This document shows positions 10,931 through 30,437 of a stretch of 64,000 nucleotides of DNA, piece by piece. The stretch comes from Amaranthus tricolor (Eukaryota > Streptophyta > Magnoliopsida > Caryophyllales > Amaranthaceae): assembly GCF_026212465.1 (NCBI RefSeq), contig NC_080056.1, forward strand, positions 6,604,517 through 6,668,516. Reading direction: 5' to 3'. The stretch's first letter is position 1, and each line of letters opens with the position of its first letter. Under the pieces are notes generated by a model, which saw only the letters and a program-made list of their open reading frames with translations, ran no database searches and had not been told where the DNA came from. The translations under genes were made by a program, and so were the position numbers.

Positions 10931-13900
10931 ATGTCGAGTCCGACTCCTGTTTCTATCTACAATTGCTCGGTATCTTCTCTTACAACTTTTTAGATCAAGT
11001 TATGACTTGATTGAGTTTTTTATCTGGTAATTTCTCACTGCTTTGTTTTGATTGTAATTCTATTTGATTGTTTTTGATACTTGACATGTTTTTTCTATTA
11101 GAAGTTGGTTTCGTTTCTCTATTTTTGTGGTGTTAAATTGCAATTTTACTACTTTGCATTTCTAGGGTTTGGAAATTGGAATTGTTTAGTTTTTGAATTG
11201 CTATGTATTTTATTCTTTGCGAAATATTCAGTTGTGATTGATTTTTATTGAATTTTGTTGTAAAATTGTAACATGACGATAATTTGTTGGATCTATTTAT
11301 TTCGTTGCTTTTTTGCGTCATGTGTGTATACAGGTTCATATCGTGTTCCTTCAATTGTGGAACATAATTTTGGATAATCTTATTCTTCATCAATAATTAT
11401 AATGTTGAAATTGAACTTTGGATTTAAGTCTCTTATATTAGCTTTTTCAAACTTTTTAAAGGGTCTGAAAGTGTTCTGCCTTTGCCGGAGCGTCTAGGAT
11501 GTAAGAAGCGTACTTGATGTACAACATTGTAGATATCTAATTTGTTTTCAGTTTGGAAACATGTTGTGATCCTTATATCTAAATTTTTTAATTGTTGTTG
11601 AGTGTGTTTGATTGTTGTTTGCAATTTTCTCTTTAATTAAGATATTCCTCTCTGATGAATTAGTTCCTGCTTGTTTGTAGGGTGGCAGTGTTGGATTTGA
11701 CATGTATACCGTTCCAGATAATGGAAATACGGACACTTATGTGGTATTTTTTTTGTGATCAATCAAAATAATATAAACTTTATCCTTAAGCTGCTCGATG
11801 AATATATATTTATTTGCTGTGTTGTGTGTTCCTTTTCAGATGCCAGGTACGGAACTGAACCAGCGTTTACCTAGTCCAGCTTTTGAGAACTTTGAAATGA
11901 TGGCTAGTGATGGATCTGCCGAGTATTTTGTTGATCCGAGCATGTATTATCCTTCTGCCTCCGGTTATAATTACTATTATACTGGTATACTAAACATTAT
12001 TAAATGGTTTTTTTTATTATGTTTAAAAGCTAATAATTATCAAGAATCTCATATTCGGTTTTTTTATTTGGGCAGGATTTGAGTCACCCAGCGACATGGG
12101 AGACCACCATGCAGTTCTTGCTTTAGATGGTGCAGATATGCAGTATGCGGTGAGTTAAGATGCTGTGCTTTGGTCGATATCTTGTGTTGTCCCATTTCTA
12201 TTCTCTTACAAGGTCGATGTATTTATGTTTCACTCAGGGTGCCCAAATAGAAAATTCGCCTTATGTATACTATACACCTAGCTATGGATTTGGAGATTCT
12301 CCATTCAACCCTTATAATCCTTACATACCTGGTGCGATGCTAGGAGTTGATGGCTCATTTGTGGGAACACAACCTTACTATGCTGTTCCACCTTATCCCA
12401 ATCCCGCCTCCTCATCTGGCTATTTTCCTGTTCTTGTCCAACCTACCCCAGATGTTGCTGCAAATGGATCGCGAGACACTATGCCAGATGTTGCCTCATC
12501 CACCATAACTCAAACAAATGGCTCTAACACAAAGCGCTCACATTCTTCCTCTCCTGCAACTTTTTCCATGAATCCTTCAAAAGCTGCTTCCAGCCAGACA
12601 CATGCATCTGCTGGAACATCACAAAGCTCAAAAGTTAGTACAGGAACAAGCAAACGTCCTCTGAGCAGTCGGAATAATGGGTCTATTGGGTCAGTCCATG
12701 GTGCTTCATCACATATGCCACAGGTATGCTTGAATGGGTTACTTAATTTCTTTGTTCTGGTAACAGTTAGTTGCCCATCTTGGGATTGATGTTTAGCTAT
12801 TAGAGAAGGATGTCCATTGCTCGAGCATGAATCATTTTTTTAACGTTTTCACTTCCCTCGACATGAAAAACAGTTGTCTATCTTTAAATTTGTTTGTGCA
12901 TATATATATGAACCACTTCCTGTATTTTGTTGTGTTTACAATTCACACCAATATATGTTTTTAGGAAATTCTAAGCGGTAACCCTGAGGTTCTGAGGTTT
13001 TGAGTTTTCCACGTGGTAACCAAAACTTTTCAAAAATCCACAAGGTAACCCACAGGTTACCAACTTCTTCCACCGTGACCTTTTTGCGCAGAAAACGTTA
13101 GCAAACGTTAATTTCGAAGCTTAAAGATTGTTGTACACCTATTTATGCGACTCACCATTTCAAATAGCATCAATTTCAACCTTTTTTCCCAAATCATAAA
13201 CCCTAACTCTACCATCTCTCATCCAATCACATTTTTTTCCCCCAAATTCAAATTCTAGTTTTTTTTCAAATTGAATTCAAAGTCAATTTTGGGGATTTAG
13301 GGTTAGGGCTTTAAGGAAATTGGAGGAATTGTTAGGATGAGAGAGAGAGTTTAGTTGGGGAAATAGGAATTCATCGAATGCAATATACTGGAACACCAAA
13401 CTAACGATTGCTAATATTTTTTGGGTAAAAAGGTTACGGAGAAACAATTTGGTAAACCTCATGTTTACCGCGTGGATTTTTGAAAATTTTTGGTTACCAC
13501 GTGGAATTTTCCTATCTTTTTAAAAAAGCATATTGAAGAAAATTTGATAGTTCGTTATACAAATTTGAAAACACAATGTTTTGATGTTGTTTCCACTCTT
13601 TTATTTTTTTTAATATCTTAGCTTCTTTACATTATATTTTGTTATGCCCACACTCAAATGAAATCCTTATTATCTGTATCCTACAGGGTGCAAATTCTTC
13701 AGGCTTGATGCAATCTACAAGGGATAATTCATATGGAAAGCTTCTATCTCAAGCTAATCAAGTGAAATATTCATTTTCTATGGGTAATGGTTTGGCTGAC
13801 TATGGAGCTAGCAGCAATGGCCAAACTGTTTTAAATGACCCTTGGTCCAAAATTTATTTCAGAAGACCCTATAATGATAGTAATGGGAACCTTGATCAAT

Positions 13901-15585
13901 TGGGTGAGCAGAATCGAGGACCAAGAATCAACAAATCCAAAAATCAATTTGTTGTAAAAGCCTACTCCACAAGGGCCGGGAATTGTAATGCTGAAGGAAA
14001 TATTGTAATTTATGCTGATCAGTACAACAAAGATGATTTTCCTGTGGACTATGCCAATGCAAAGTTTTTTGTCATAAAATCTTACAGTGAGGATGATGTT
14101 CATAAGAGTATCAAGTATAATGTTTGGTCATCTACACCCAATGGGAACAAGAAGCTAAGTAGTGCCTATGAAGATGCTCAGAAATTAGCTGCTCCACCAG
14201 GAGGCTGCCCAATTTTCCTCTTCTTTTCTGTAAGTTAATTTTTTGATATTAGTTTGAGCTGTGAGTTGATGTTGGAATTATAGGCAATAACTCCATGTTA
14301 TGCTCTTAGTGGATTGTAGTATTGTACTTAATTTTTAGCCTTATTAACAGGTCAATGCAAGTGGCCAATTCTGTGGTGTTGCAGAGATGGTTGGTCCTGT
14401 TGACTTTGATAAGGATATGGACTTTTGGCAGCAAGATAAGTGGAGTGGGAGCTTCTCTGTCAAATGGCATATTATAAAAGATGTGCCAAACCCCACTTTT
14501 CGCCACATTATACTGGAAAACAATGAGCATAAGCCTGTGACTAATAGCAGAGACACACAAGAGGTATGCTCTCATTCAGATTTATTTTCACCATGAGAAG
14601 TTCTATCTTGGTAGATGCTGTGTTTGTGTAGCCTGTCTATTTATTAATCTACAAAGCTGGGCAAATGGGAATAGTTTGAGAGCTCTATTATCGAGTTCAT
14701 CATCCAATTACCATGGTAGCCCCGTAATGGCTTCTGAGGAAGTTCATGTCTTGTTCTTTCTGCAAGGTGCAGCATCCAATGTAGACTATGTAATTAAGTT
14801 CTATAAGCAAAATTTTCCTTTGATTATGTTTAATTTTTTGATTGCGATCTATTTGTGACATTAGTGATGCGTTGAAACTTGAATGCCGCTTTTCAGATTG
14901 TTTGAGTAATAAATGCTTTTCATTACTTAATATTCTTTTCTGATATTGCATGCAGATAATGCTCAAGCAAGGTTTGGATATGCTTAAGCTTTTTAAGAAC
15001 TTCTCTTCAAAAACATCATTGTTGGATGATTTCATGTACTATGAAAATCGTCAGAAAATCATGCACGACGAGAGGGCTCGTATATTTCGTAGGACAAATG
15101 GGCATGCACATTCCATTGAAGCTCCTCTTAAGTTTAATTCTGTGCTGGATCATTCCCAGAAATTAGATGATGGAGGAACTTGGATTGAGAAAGTTGCACA
15201 GCCTAGTAATTCAGGTGGCATAAAAACTGTGATCAGGACTACAGAAGTGTCTTCAAGTGGCAGCGCTCATGTGTCTGATGTTGCTAACATGGTTAAGGAA
15301 TCATCGGAACGAACAGGTGATGTTTCTACTTTGAAGATTGGTTCTTTAAGTATTCATCCTAAGCCAAGTGAACGTCGATTACAAGCACCTGCTACGACAA
15401 TCACCGCTGAAACTCCTAAAACTACAAGTACAGCTAACGTTTTGACTGTTGGCTCCATGCCAATTAAAGTTGAAGAAACCAAGCAAACATCGGAAATACT
15501 TACTATTGGGACGATTGCGCTTGACCCTAAGGCATTGCAGCATGGAAAGGTGACTAGTTTTTTGAAGGGAGGTATGCGGAAGTAA
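10931..15585 (+). CDS. YTH-domain m6A RNA reader (ECT family), 8 exons
   Basis: Cytoplasmic/nuclear reader of N6-methyladenosine in mRNA. Exons: 10931-10969, 11681-11743, 11840-11984, 12076-12149, 12238-12723, 13687-14229, 14351-14563, 14956-15585; all phases agree, giving 730 aa. The first about 390 residues are low-complexity, rich in Tyr, Ser, Gly, Pro and Asn ('[14 protein letters not shown]', '[17 protein letters not shown]'), as in Arabidopsis ECT proteins where this part drives condensation. The YTH domain runs from about residue 395 to 530: '[17 protein letters not shown]', then '[15 protein letters not shown]', '[18 protein letters not shown]', and '[20 protein letters not shown]'. 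Trp416, Trp476 and Trp481 are the expected aromatic-cage residues. The tail is Ser/Thr-rich with repeated 'TIGT/TVGS'-like segments. The 39-bp first coding exon is short, but its joint is in frame and the ATG follows the telo-box leader. It converges with the helicase gene. Confidence 0.93.
12964..13513. mobile_element. Long-TIR MITE (Mutator-like) in a YTH-gene intron
   Basis: The left end 'ggaaattctaagcggtaacc' continues into 'ccacgtggtaacc' and the right end mirrors it ('ggttaccacgtggaatttt' then 'cct'). Inner segments such as 'aaaatccacaaggtaac' also have inverted partners. Flanks 'atgttttta' and 'atcttttta' fit a 9-bp target duplication with one mismatch, as made by Mutator-type transposases. 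No coding capacity. It makes up about half of the intron 12724-13686. Confidence 0.75.
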
Positions 15586-17540
15586 ATATGGTTGGTTTCA
15601 TGTCAAGCAGCAATGTGGAGTTATCTGGGTGTGCATAATGCGGTTGAATCCTTAACGTTGTTGAGGGCCTAGTTTTTGTTTCCGTCTAAAATGAGTGTAC
15701 CATACATCCTTACTGAAGTCCTGTCGCAATAGCAGTAGGAGAATACCTTGATTTTGTCCCTGCATTTCTCATTATCTTTTTTTGTTCGAGAGAAGGGTTC
15801 GTTTGGATGTAGGGAAAGGTTACAAATTGAAGTATTGTGGAGGATTTAATTTTTGGTTGAGGAGGAAGTATTTTCTTTTGGGGTATTTTAAGGTTCTTAA
15901 TTCTTATACTTGATGTAACAATTTGAAGTCTTGATTTTTGTTGGCAAAATGTTGCTGAATGCTGATGGCTCCTGTTAATTTTCCTAATGTTCAAAATACA
16001 ATGTCTTGGAAGAGATTTTCAGGTCTTATTTTGGTTCTTTTTTTTTTGTACAAGTTTGTGCATAATGTTTATTTTTGTCGTTACTTGTGCAATTACTAGT
16101 ATACCAATTGTCATGATACAGTTTTAGTGTGCATGTGGGTAAACATAAAATAGTGATAGTTTCTCTTGGTTTAGGGGTATATGGTTTGATGTAAAAGTAT
16201 AGGTGTTTATCGGTAAGTAGCGAACCGAGCATGCTTATAAAAATTTGTATGCGGATCTGAATTTTTAAAATTCCACCCATCAATGTGAACCTTGTTTTTT
16301 CGTCACTACCCACCATGATCACCATCATTGTGAACCAATATAAAAACTTCAAAATATAATCTTAAAAATAATATAATACATTATCAAAAATACTACAAAT
16401 ACAAAAATATTCTCAAAAATGAGGCAGTTGACTATGCATTAAAATACATAATGTAGAGAATATAACAAGAAATAAAAATATTTGCAAGGATTTTTTAATA
16501 TGAATAAGGAAATCAAAAGGGTGATTCCCGCTTTCTCTGCAACTCTGACCAATATAACAAGGTCAAAGAATTTTTCTCGTGCTGACCAAAAAATCCATTC
16601 ATAAATTATTTAAGAAAAACAGAAGTTTGGCTTTGAATGCATGAACTCGTATATCATTGCATCATGTAATCACGAGTTATGATCTTCCCGTGACGAAATG
16701 GTTAGCCAACATTCACACCAACCCTAACCCTACTGATGCTGAATGTTACACTTGTTTATGATAACAAAAAGATCATTATCAATTGACTGTTGGTTGTAGA
16801 TATCATTTACAACTTTTAAATATCATTTACAACTTTATATAAAAAAACCATACACATAACAAAAAGGTCTTATTAATCGACTATTATTAATTGTAAATAT
16901 CCTTTACAACTTCATATTAAGCAAGAAATACACATAATTTGATAAATCATTACCGTATGACTTATAAACAAATATCAAATTCATGATTATTAAACTAGAT
17001 AAGGCATATATAAATACTTACAATTTGGAACATAGTCACAATTTGTAAAACTAATATAAATTTGTTTCAATTAAATTAAGAGAAAGAGAGAAATATAATA
17101 AGGATGACATGCAAAGCGCATCACTCGTCTTCACTACAGATAAAGCCGAGGTACAGTGCCAAAACAATACCTAATACTTCTAATTAGTATATTGCTGACC
17201 AGTGACCAACCAAGAATATACGTCCAAAATCCAAATGCTAACTTCATACTTAAATCAATAGCTCTACCAAAAACCAAAACAAAAATAGCTAGATAAACAA
17301 ACTACATAATATCTCATCGAGTATTTTAAGTTCATAAGCATGTTTAAAGCTAAAGCCAGCAGGAAACAGCCACCTATTAGGTGTGAGATGATACCATACT
17401 GCTCATATCGACGCAAATGAGCGAGAATCGACCATGAAACGCAGCATCAGGTTCACTTGGTACTATTTCCTTCCTCAACCTCAGATAGATGCATGTGGAG
17501 CTCTGCCTCCGAGAAAACTAAAGCTCTACATGTCAGTTGT
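15586..17540. other. Region between the converging YTH and helicase genes
   Basis: Contains the 3'UTR of the YTH gene (roughly 15586-16030) and, on the minus strand, that of the helicase (roughly 17100-17540). The middle is AT-rich with no coding signal, no recognisable transposon and no RNA gene. Confidence 0.6.
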
Positions 17541-24885
<7,345 letters not shown>

Positions 24886-25512
24886 CTTCGACTAGTCAAA
24901 TTCAACTACAAAAGATTAAAGCATGCAATGAATAAAACTGCGATAAATCTCAACAAGATTGTTGTTGAAGTGTAAAATAACGTCATTCGCAGTCAATGAA
25001 TGATAATCAACCAGCTGCTCTAAATATGGCCTATCAAATCTATCCAAACTCAAGGTATATTAACTTTTACCGTCAATTACGATAACAAAAACCCTAACCA
25101 AAACTCCAAAAGATATGAGCTAGAAACTCAACTCCATAGCTACTTCAAAAGCCGAACGGCGTTTCAAAATGTTCGAACCAAAACAGTACGAGAACGAGAT
25201 TCAGATCGCCGCCGGCAACGTTCCGATGACTAACATCAAAACCATTTAAGCCATCCAAGATTGATGTAGAAGAAGAAAAGATACAGTCTAGAGTACTAGA
25301 ACCCTAACAGAAGAACAGAAGAAGAGAGGAGGATGAAGAAAACTTACCGTCGTCAATGGTGGTTGAGGACGTTGAGGTTCCGTTCCGTTCCGTTAGGGTT
25401 TTTACAAATGCGCCGCTCTTAAATGCGACTAATTCTTGTTTTTATGAGTACTGTCGAATATCGGAAGGGAACATTTCTCACGGTGAAGTGTGAAAGCCTA
25501 TACTCTATATAT
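24886..25512 (-). promoter_or_regulatory. Helicase 5'UTR, leader intron, telo-box and TATA box
   Basis: A leader intron is predicted: donor on the minus strand after 25348 (GTAAGTTTTC) and acceptor before 24905 ('tttgtag'), leaving 20 nt of leader before the ATG. The first leader exon spans about 25348-25480 and contains AAACCCTAA (25393-25401 on the plus strand as TTAGGGTTT). A TATATA box lies at about 25505-25512. Long leader introns often raise expression of plant housekeeping genes. Not confirmed by transcripts. Confidence 0.55.
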
Positions 25513-25575
25513 GGCTTTTTATCATGACACGTGGAAGTCTCTAATTAGCCCAAGTATTAATAATATTAATAATAA

Positions 25576-26065
25576 AGGAAATTCCACATGGTAGCATTAA
25601 ATTTTTATAAAACGCCAGAAATTTTGTAAATTTTTTTCCACATGTTAGCATTCAGTTTATGCATTATCTAACTATTGTAGTATTTTCCATTCAATTCTTG
25701 TCAATTTCCGTTTAATTCACCATTTTCACGTTTTCACCCTTATTAAGTGTTGACTGTTGTCTTTATAATTTGTCCTAAACCATTTTTATGATCTCAAATG
25801 TTAATTCATCATTTTGACGTTTAATTCACCATTAAATTTAGCAACGCTATCAAATGTTTAAGGCAAATTATAAAGACATGAACCGACGCTTAATAAGGGT
25901 AGAAACGTCAAAATGGTAATTAAGCAGAATTTCACTAAGAATTTAATGGAAAATGCTACGACAGTTGAATAAGGGATAAACTGGATGCTACCATGTGGAA
26001 AAATCTTACAAAAGTGCTATCACTAATGTTTCATAAAAGTTCGATATTATCATGTAGAAATTTCC
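25576..26065. mobile_element. Long-TIR MITE (Mutator-like) upstream of the helicase promoter
   Basis: The left end 'aggaaattccacatggtagc' and the right end 'tatcatgtagaaatttcc' are inverted copies. Inner pairs include 'ggaaaatgctacgacagttg' against 'actattgtagtattttcc', and 'taataagggtagaaacgtc' against its complement. It is flanked on both sides by TAATAATAA, a possible 9-bp target duplication, although this is low-complexity sequence. A shorter related piece lies at about 54690-54880. Confidence 0.75.
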
Positions 26066-26096
26066 TAATAATAATTATATATATTATACACTAATT

Positions 26097-26327
26097 CTTA
26101 AATGAAAGGGTCTCACGTGAAACCATTTTTATTAGGCAGCCCCAATACACACATTTTGTCTAAGAGTGATGACTTATAATTTTAAGAAAATCATTTTGTA
26201 TAGTTGCAGAGTGATTACTTGTAATCTTAAAATGATCACTTATGATCTTAAAGTGATCAATTAAAGAAATAAGCTAATATATGGGCTTGTCTTATGGTCA
26301 GACGATCTCATACAAGACGAACTATTA
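26097..26327. mobile_element. MITE of the 'agtgatcacttataatctt' family
   Basis: The ends are 'gggtctcacgtgaaacc' and 'cagacgatctcatacaagac', which pair as imperfect inverted repeats. The interior is made of 'aagtgatcacttataa'-like phrases. The same layout recurs at 46063-46292 and in part at 58425-58610 and 1292-1445. Confidence 0.6.
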
Positions 26328-26424
26328 ATTTATATTTTATTCTTAATTTATTAGTTAAAATATAGTCATATGGGATCTTATTTGATATATAAGAATTATT
26401 AATATCAATTTCATAAAATTTTTA

Positions 26425-26768
26425 GGGAAATTATCAATGGTACTCCTAAGTTTTTGCACTTTATTAATAGTACCCGTAAGTTTTTTCGATTATCAATGGT
26501 ACCCTCGTGTTATTAAGCGTTTTACATCCGTAACCTTTTCTAATTTTTTCCGTCCAAAATCGTTAACTTTTTATTCTTTTATTTTTCAATTTAAAACATT
26601 AAAAAATAAAAGAAAAAGATAAAAAGTTAACAGTTTTGGACGGAAAAAATTATAAAAAGTTACGGTTGTAAGACACTTGATAACACGAGGGTACCATTGA
26701 TAATTGAAAAAAGTTAGGGATACCATTGATAAAGTGCAAAAATTTAGGGGTACTATTGATAATTTCTC
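26425..26768. mobile_element. 344-bp near-palindromic MITE
   Basis: Nearly the whole element folds on itself. 'gggaaattatcaatggtact' at the left pairs with 'agtaccattgata'-type sequence at the right, and the inner part 'ccgtccaaaatcgttaac' pairs with 'gttaacagttttggacgg'. Flanks AAATTTTTA and TAATGTTTA agree at 7 of 9 bases, a possible aged Mutator-type duplication. No coding capacity. Confidence 0.75.
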
Positions 26769-28084
26769 TAATGTTTATTTAAGAACAATAATAGTTGTTA
26801 AGGGTTATAATGTTGCATCAATAAGTTTAAAAAACTAAATGAGACTAATGAGTTGAATAAAAGATAGTATATTTTTACGCTTTTTTTCTCTAATTTTTTC
26901 ACACTTATTAAAGGCTAAATCAAATTAACAATGAAAAAAAAATTTCAACTTTTCTTTTACACATTCTAATTAATAAATCGATAAGAAGAGATATTTAGTT
27001 CAATGAAAATAAAAATCAAATCTCATTTAAATATTACAAACAAAACATAAAATCTCATTAGTGTGATATGCTTCCATTGTAGTTTCTTTGAAATAGTATA
27101 AACGTTCATTATCTGAAATAGATTATATTTCCATCAGTGATTCTTATGATGATATTAATCATGATTTGGGTGAATCCCATTATTGTCATGGATAGATTTT
27201 CAGTTGTATATAATTTATTAATTTTTTAATTTTAATAGTCTCATTTTCCACTTTTTGACCTACGATCAATTCATTATATTTACTTATAAATTTGAAAGTT
27301 ATCATTGTTCCTTGTGTTCCACCTAACTCACTCTAAGATAAGTTCTAAAATAATGTATTTCAACATATCAACATATTTTAAAGTATTTTTTGGATTACAT
27401 TAATAAGAAATAATTTAGGAAAAATTATCTAAAATAATTCAATATTTTTCATGATTTTCCTATAATAATCTTACTTATTGATTAATCATAAATAATTCCA
27501 ATTTTAAGGGGTATTTGCCTGGACTAAACTGAAAATTCACATAAAAAGTCATAAAATTTTTCAAATATTTTTTTAACATTGTTTTGACATTTTATTTTAA
27601 TTTATCATCTATTTTTTTAAAAAATAAAACTTGCTAAGGCAAGTCATCCTGTTATCGGGTTTACTCTAGAAAAATACCCTTTAAAGTTGAGATTATTCAT
27701 GTTTAATCAATATATAAGATTATTGTAAGAAAATGATGAATAAATTGGATTATTTTGGGTAATTTTTCCAATAATTTTATTCCAATGTAATGCTTAATAA
27801 TCCATTAATTCATACGATATAAGCTATTTATTGAGAATCCACATCATCTCAAAATGATTAGTGTTGAAATTTATACTTAATTAAACATAACTTTGGACAT
27901 ATTGAAAATTCTAATAAAGATTTTCTGAAATTATATTAAAAAATACTTAAATATTTGTTTAGACTTTATTAATACAAGTTTTGTTTTATACAAAACCATT
28001 ATATATTTTTTGTCTAATAAAGTTATTTTCTGCAAATCCCAAAACATAATAACTTCCTTTTGAACAAGCGTAGATTACTCCGTC
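26769..28084. other. AT-rich intergenic stretch
   Basis: No gene, repeat family or RNA recognised. Very AT-rich with short inverted segments around 27420-27780 ('aattattttgggtaatt' and 'attatctaaaataattc'). Confidence 0.5.
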
Positions 28085-28285
28085 AAAACTGCTAAACAGA
28101 TTTTGTTTTAGTTAGAGAATAGACCTATTCGATGTGGGCTGACTGACCTTCTCATGCAAACGGGAAGGCTCATCCGTGCTGATGTCGAGCTGTTAGCAGA
28201 AACGTCATTTAGTCTTTCTCGACTCTCGAGTCGGGGAACTCTTTTGGGCGAGATACACTGGGTATAATGATGATGATGACGATAA
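28085..28285. mobile_element. Possible 3' tail of a non-LTR retroelement
   Basis: A GC-richer segment ends 'gagatacactgggtataatg' followed by ATG/ATGACG trinucleotides. This resembles the 3' ends of plant RTE-type LINEs or their SINE partners, which end in short trinucleotide tails. No 5' part and no target duplication found. Low certainty. Confidence 0.35.
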
Positions 28286-28327
28286 TCGAGTTGTTAGCAG
28301 TCTAAGTAAGTAGTTGTGGGTAGCATT

Positions 28328-28839
28328 TAGGGTTGAACAAAGTTTAGTCCAAACCGTAAACCAAACCAAATTTTTAGTATTTAGTCTGGTCTACGGTCTA
28401 TGTGGTCTGGTCTTTTTTTTGTTCAAAAATAAATTACGGTTTACGATCTGGTCTCGATTTTATATTTTTCAGAGCAAACCAGACCGCAAACGGTGCTATG
28501 GACGAAAATCATAATTTTTTTTAAAAAACAAATAAGTTGCTACTCAGATATTTCAAGATGCAGTTACTTTAAATAGTAATATATACTTGAATAATGTTAA
28601 TGTCATAAACTAATTACAAATTATTATATTTAGTGATTGTAGGTGTGACATATTTGCATAAAGACATGTATTAATTTGAATAAATATATATAAAAAAAAT
28701 TGTAGACCAGACTGTTGTTAAACGGTCTGGTCCGGTAATTTAAACGGTCCGTCCGGTCTGAAAATTTTCCAAACCGAAATTTTTGGTTTGGTCTGATTTT
28801 AGTGTCAAATCAAACCAAACCGGACCGTGTTTACTCCTA
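28328..28839. mobile_element. 512-bp hAT-like MITE with perfect 8-bp target duplication
   Basis: GTAGCATT occurs at 28320-28327 and 28840-28847. The ends TAGGGTTGAAC and (complement) TAGGAGTAAAC match at 8 of 11 positions. Subterminal regions are packed with 'ggtttggtctggt' and 'accaaaccgtaaac' motifs in both orientations, as in non-autonomous hAT elements. Non-coding. Confidence 0.8.
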
Positions 28840-28847
28840 GTAGCATT

Positions 28848-30437
28848 AGCTATTTAACTTGTTATCTAAAATATTACTGTTGAGAAAAATAGTTGTTAGA
28901 ATATAAATTGTTAATTTATTAGATATTTAATTCTTAAATTTTTATTTATTAAGTTTATATTATTTGATCTAGTTAATTAATCAAATTTCTATCATAATAT
29001 GACAAAATAAATTGCATATATCTAGAAAAAATTACATAGAGTTGACAATTAACAAATTTTAAATCAAAACAATACTAAATTGTATTACAATTGAAAATGA
29101 AAGGTGCCTACAACCCTTACAAAAAAAGGAAAATTGAAATATAATACTTGTTTGATGTTGAAAAAACATGGATTTTTTTTTTATGTTTTATATATTATAT
29201 ATCATATTTATATTTGATAATTGGACATTTATTTTCATAAACGATATACGTTAGTTTATTTACTGCTACTTTGAACACAATAAGTATCATTTCGTAAACA
29301 ACAACCAAATCCCAACAATAATACTCCAATTTAAAGAAAATGTCCTTTTTTGGGTTGAGAAAATGTTTCATTTTAGATTTACCCAATTAATAAGGTAAAA
29401 AAGAACCATAATAAAAAGTGTTTATAACTACAAGTTAAGATGAGATCACCATAAAAAGATTTTCATATACAGTCCTTCTATAAATAAAGGAGGAAATCAC
29501 CATAAAAAGTTATTCACATGTACAAGTTAAGGAGGAGCCACAACAAAAAGGTGCCACATGTGTCAAAAATTATTAGTTAAATATTTTTTTAAAAGGAATC
29601 ACTAGTTAAAATAAAAATGAGAGAATTAGGGTGAACTGACTTTAACCAAGATAAACCGCTAAACATTACTTAAAACCTACATTGACGTACCATATACATT
29701 ACAGCAAGTATATGATATAAAGTTCAATTCTCAATGCCTGCTCTTTAACGATTTTTTTTTCTTATTCGTTGTTAGTAAAACACAAAATCTAACCTTAAAC
29801 TTAAACATGAATATATCTATTTTAGGAATTTAAATTTCCCAAAACTTATTTAGGGAATAAAAAAACTTTTTTCTTTTCATTTTTTTATACTCTTTCCCAC
29901 AAGTGGCAGAGCAAAATTGACAAATTATTTGAAGATCTATATACAATTTAAAAAATTATAATATTATTATAATAACTTTGTATCTTTAAATACTTAATAT
30001 ATACTACATAATTTAATATTAAGATCTCTAACTTTTTGGAGTCCCGTGCAGTCAAACATATTAAACATGCTCAGAACCTTCTATGGATCGCACTTTCGGT
30101 GAGTTTGGCATGTACTAATATAAATAAATATAAAATATACAAAAAGATAAAAGTAAAAACAATCTCTCCGAACTTGCACTGCTGTAAACAAAAAAACCCT
30201 AAAATTTCAGTTCAAAATAAAAACAATTGCTTGGCGCTCCCCCTCCTTTTTCTCTGTCACTTCCCAGTTCCCACCCATTTTAATTCCCAAATTGCTCTAT
30301 TTCAATCATACCTAACCTAATATTGTCCCTGTGAAGAATTTTAAGTATCATTGTTCTTAAGAAATTTCGGGATTTCTATCTTCTGTGATTTTCAGTTTGT
30401 ATGAATTAGAGCAGAATACGAATTGAAAGTAAAGGAA
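28848..30437 (+). other. Upstream region and leader of NUP155
   Basis: AT-rich, no gene seen. AAACCCTAA (telo-box) lies at 30194-30202, 236 bp before the start codon. A pyrimidine-rich stretch follows at about 30236-30330, probably near the transcription start. No clear TATA box. Confidence 0.5.
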
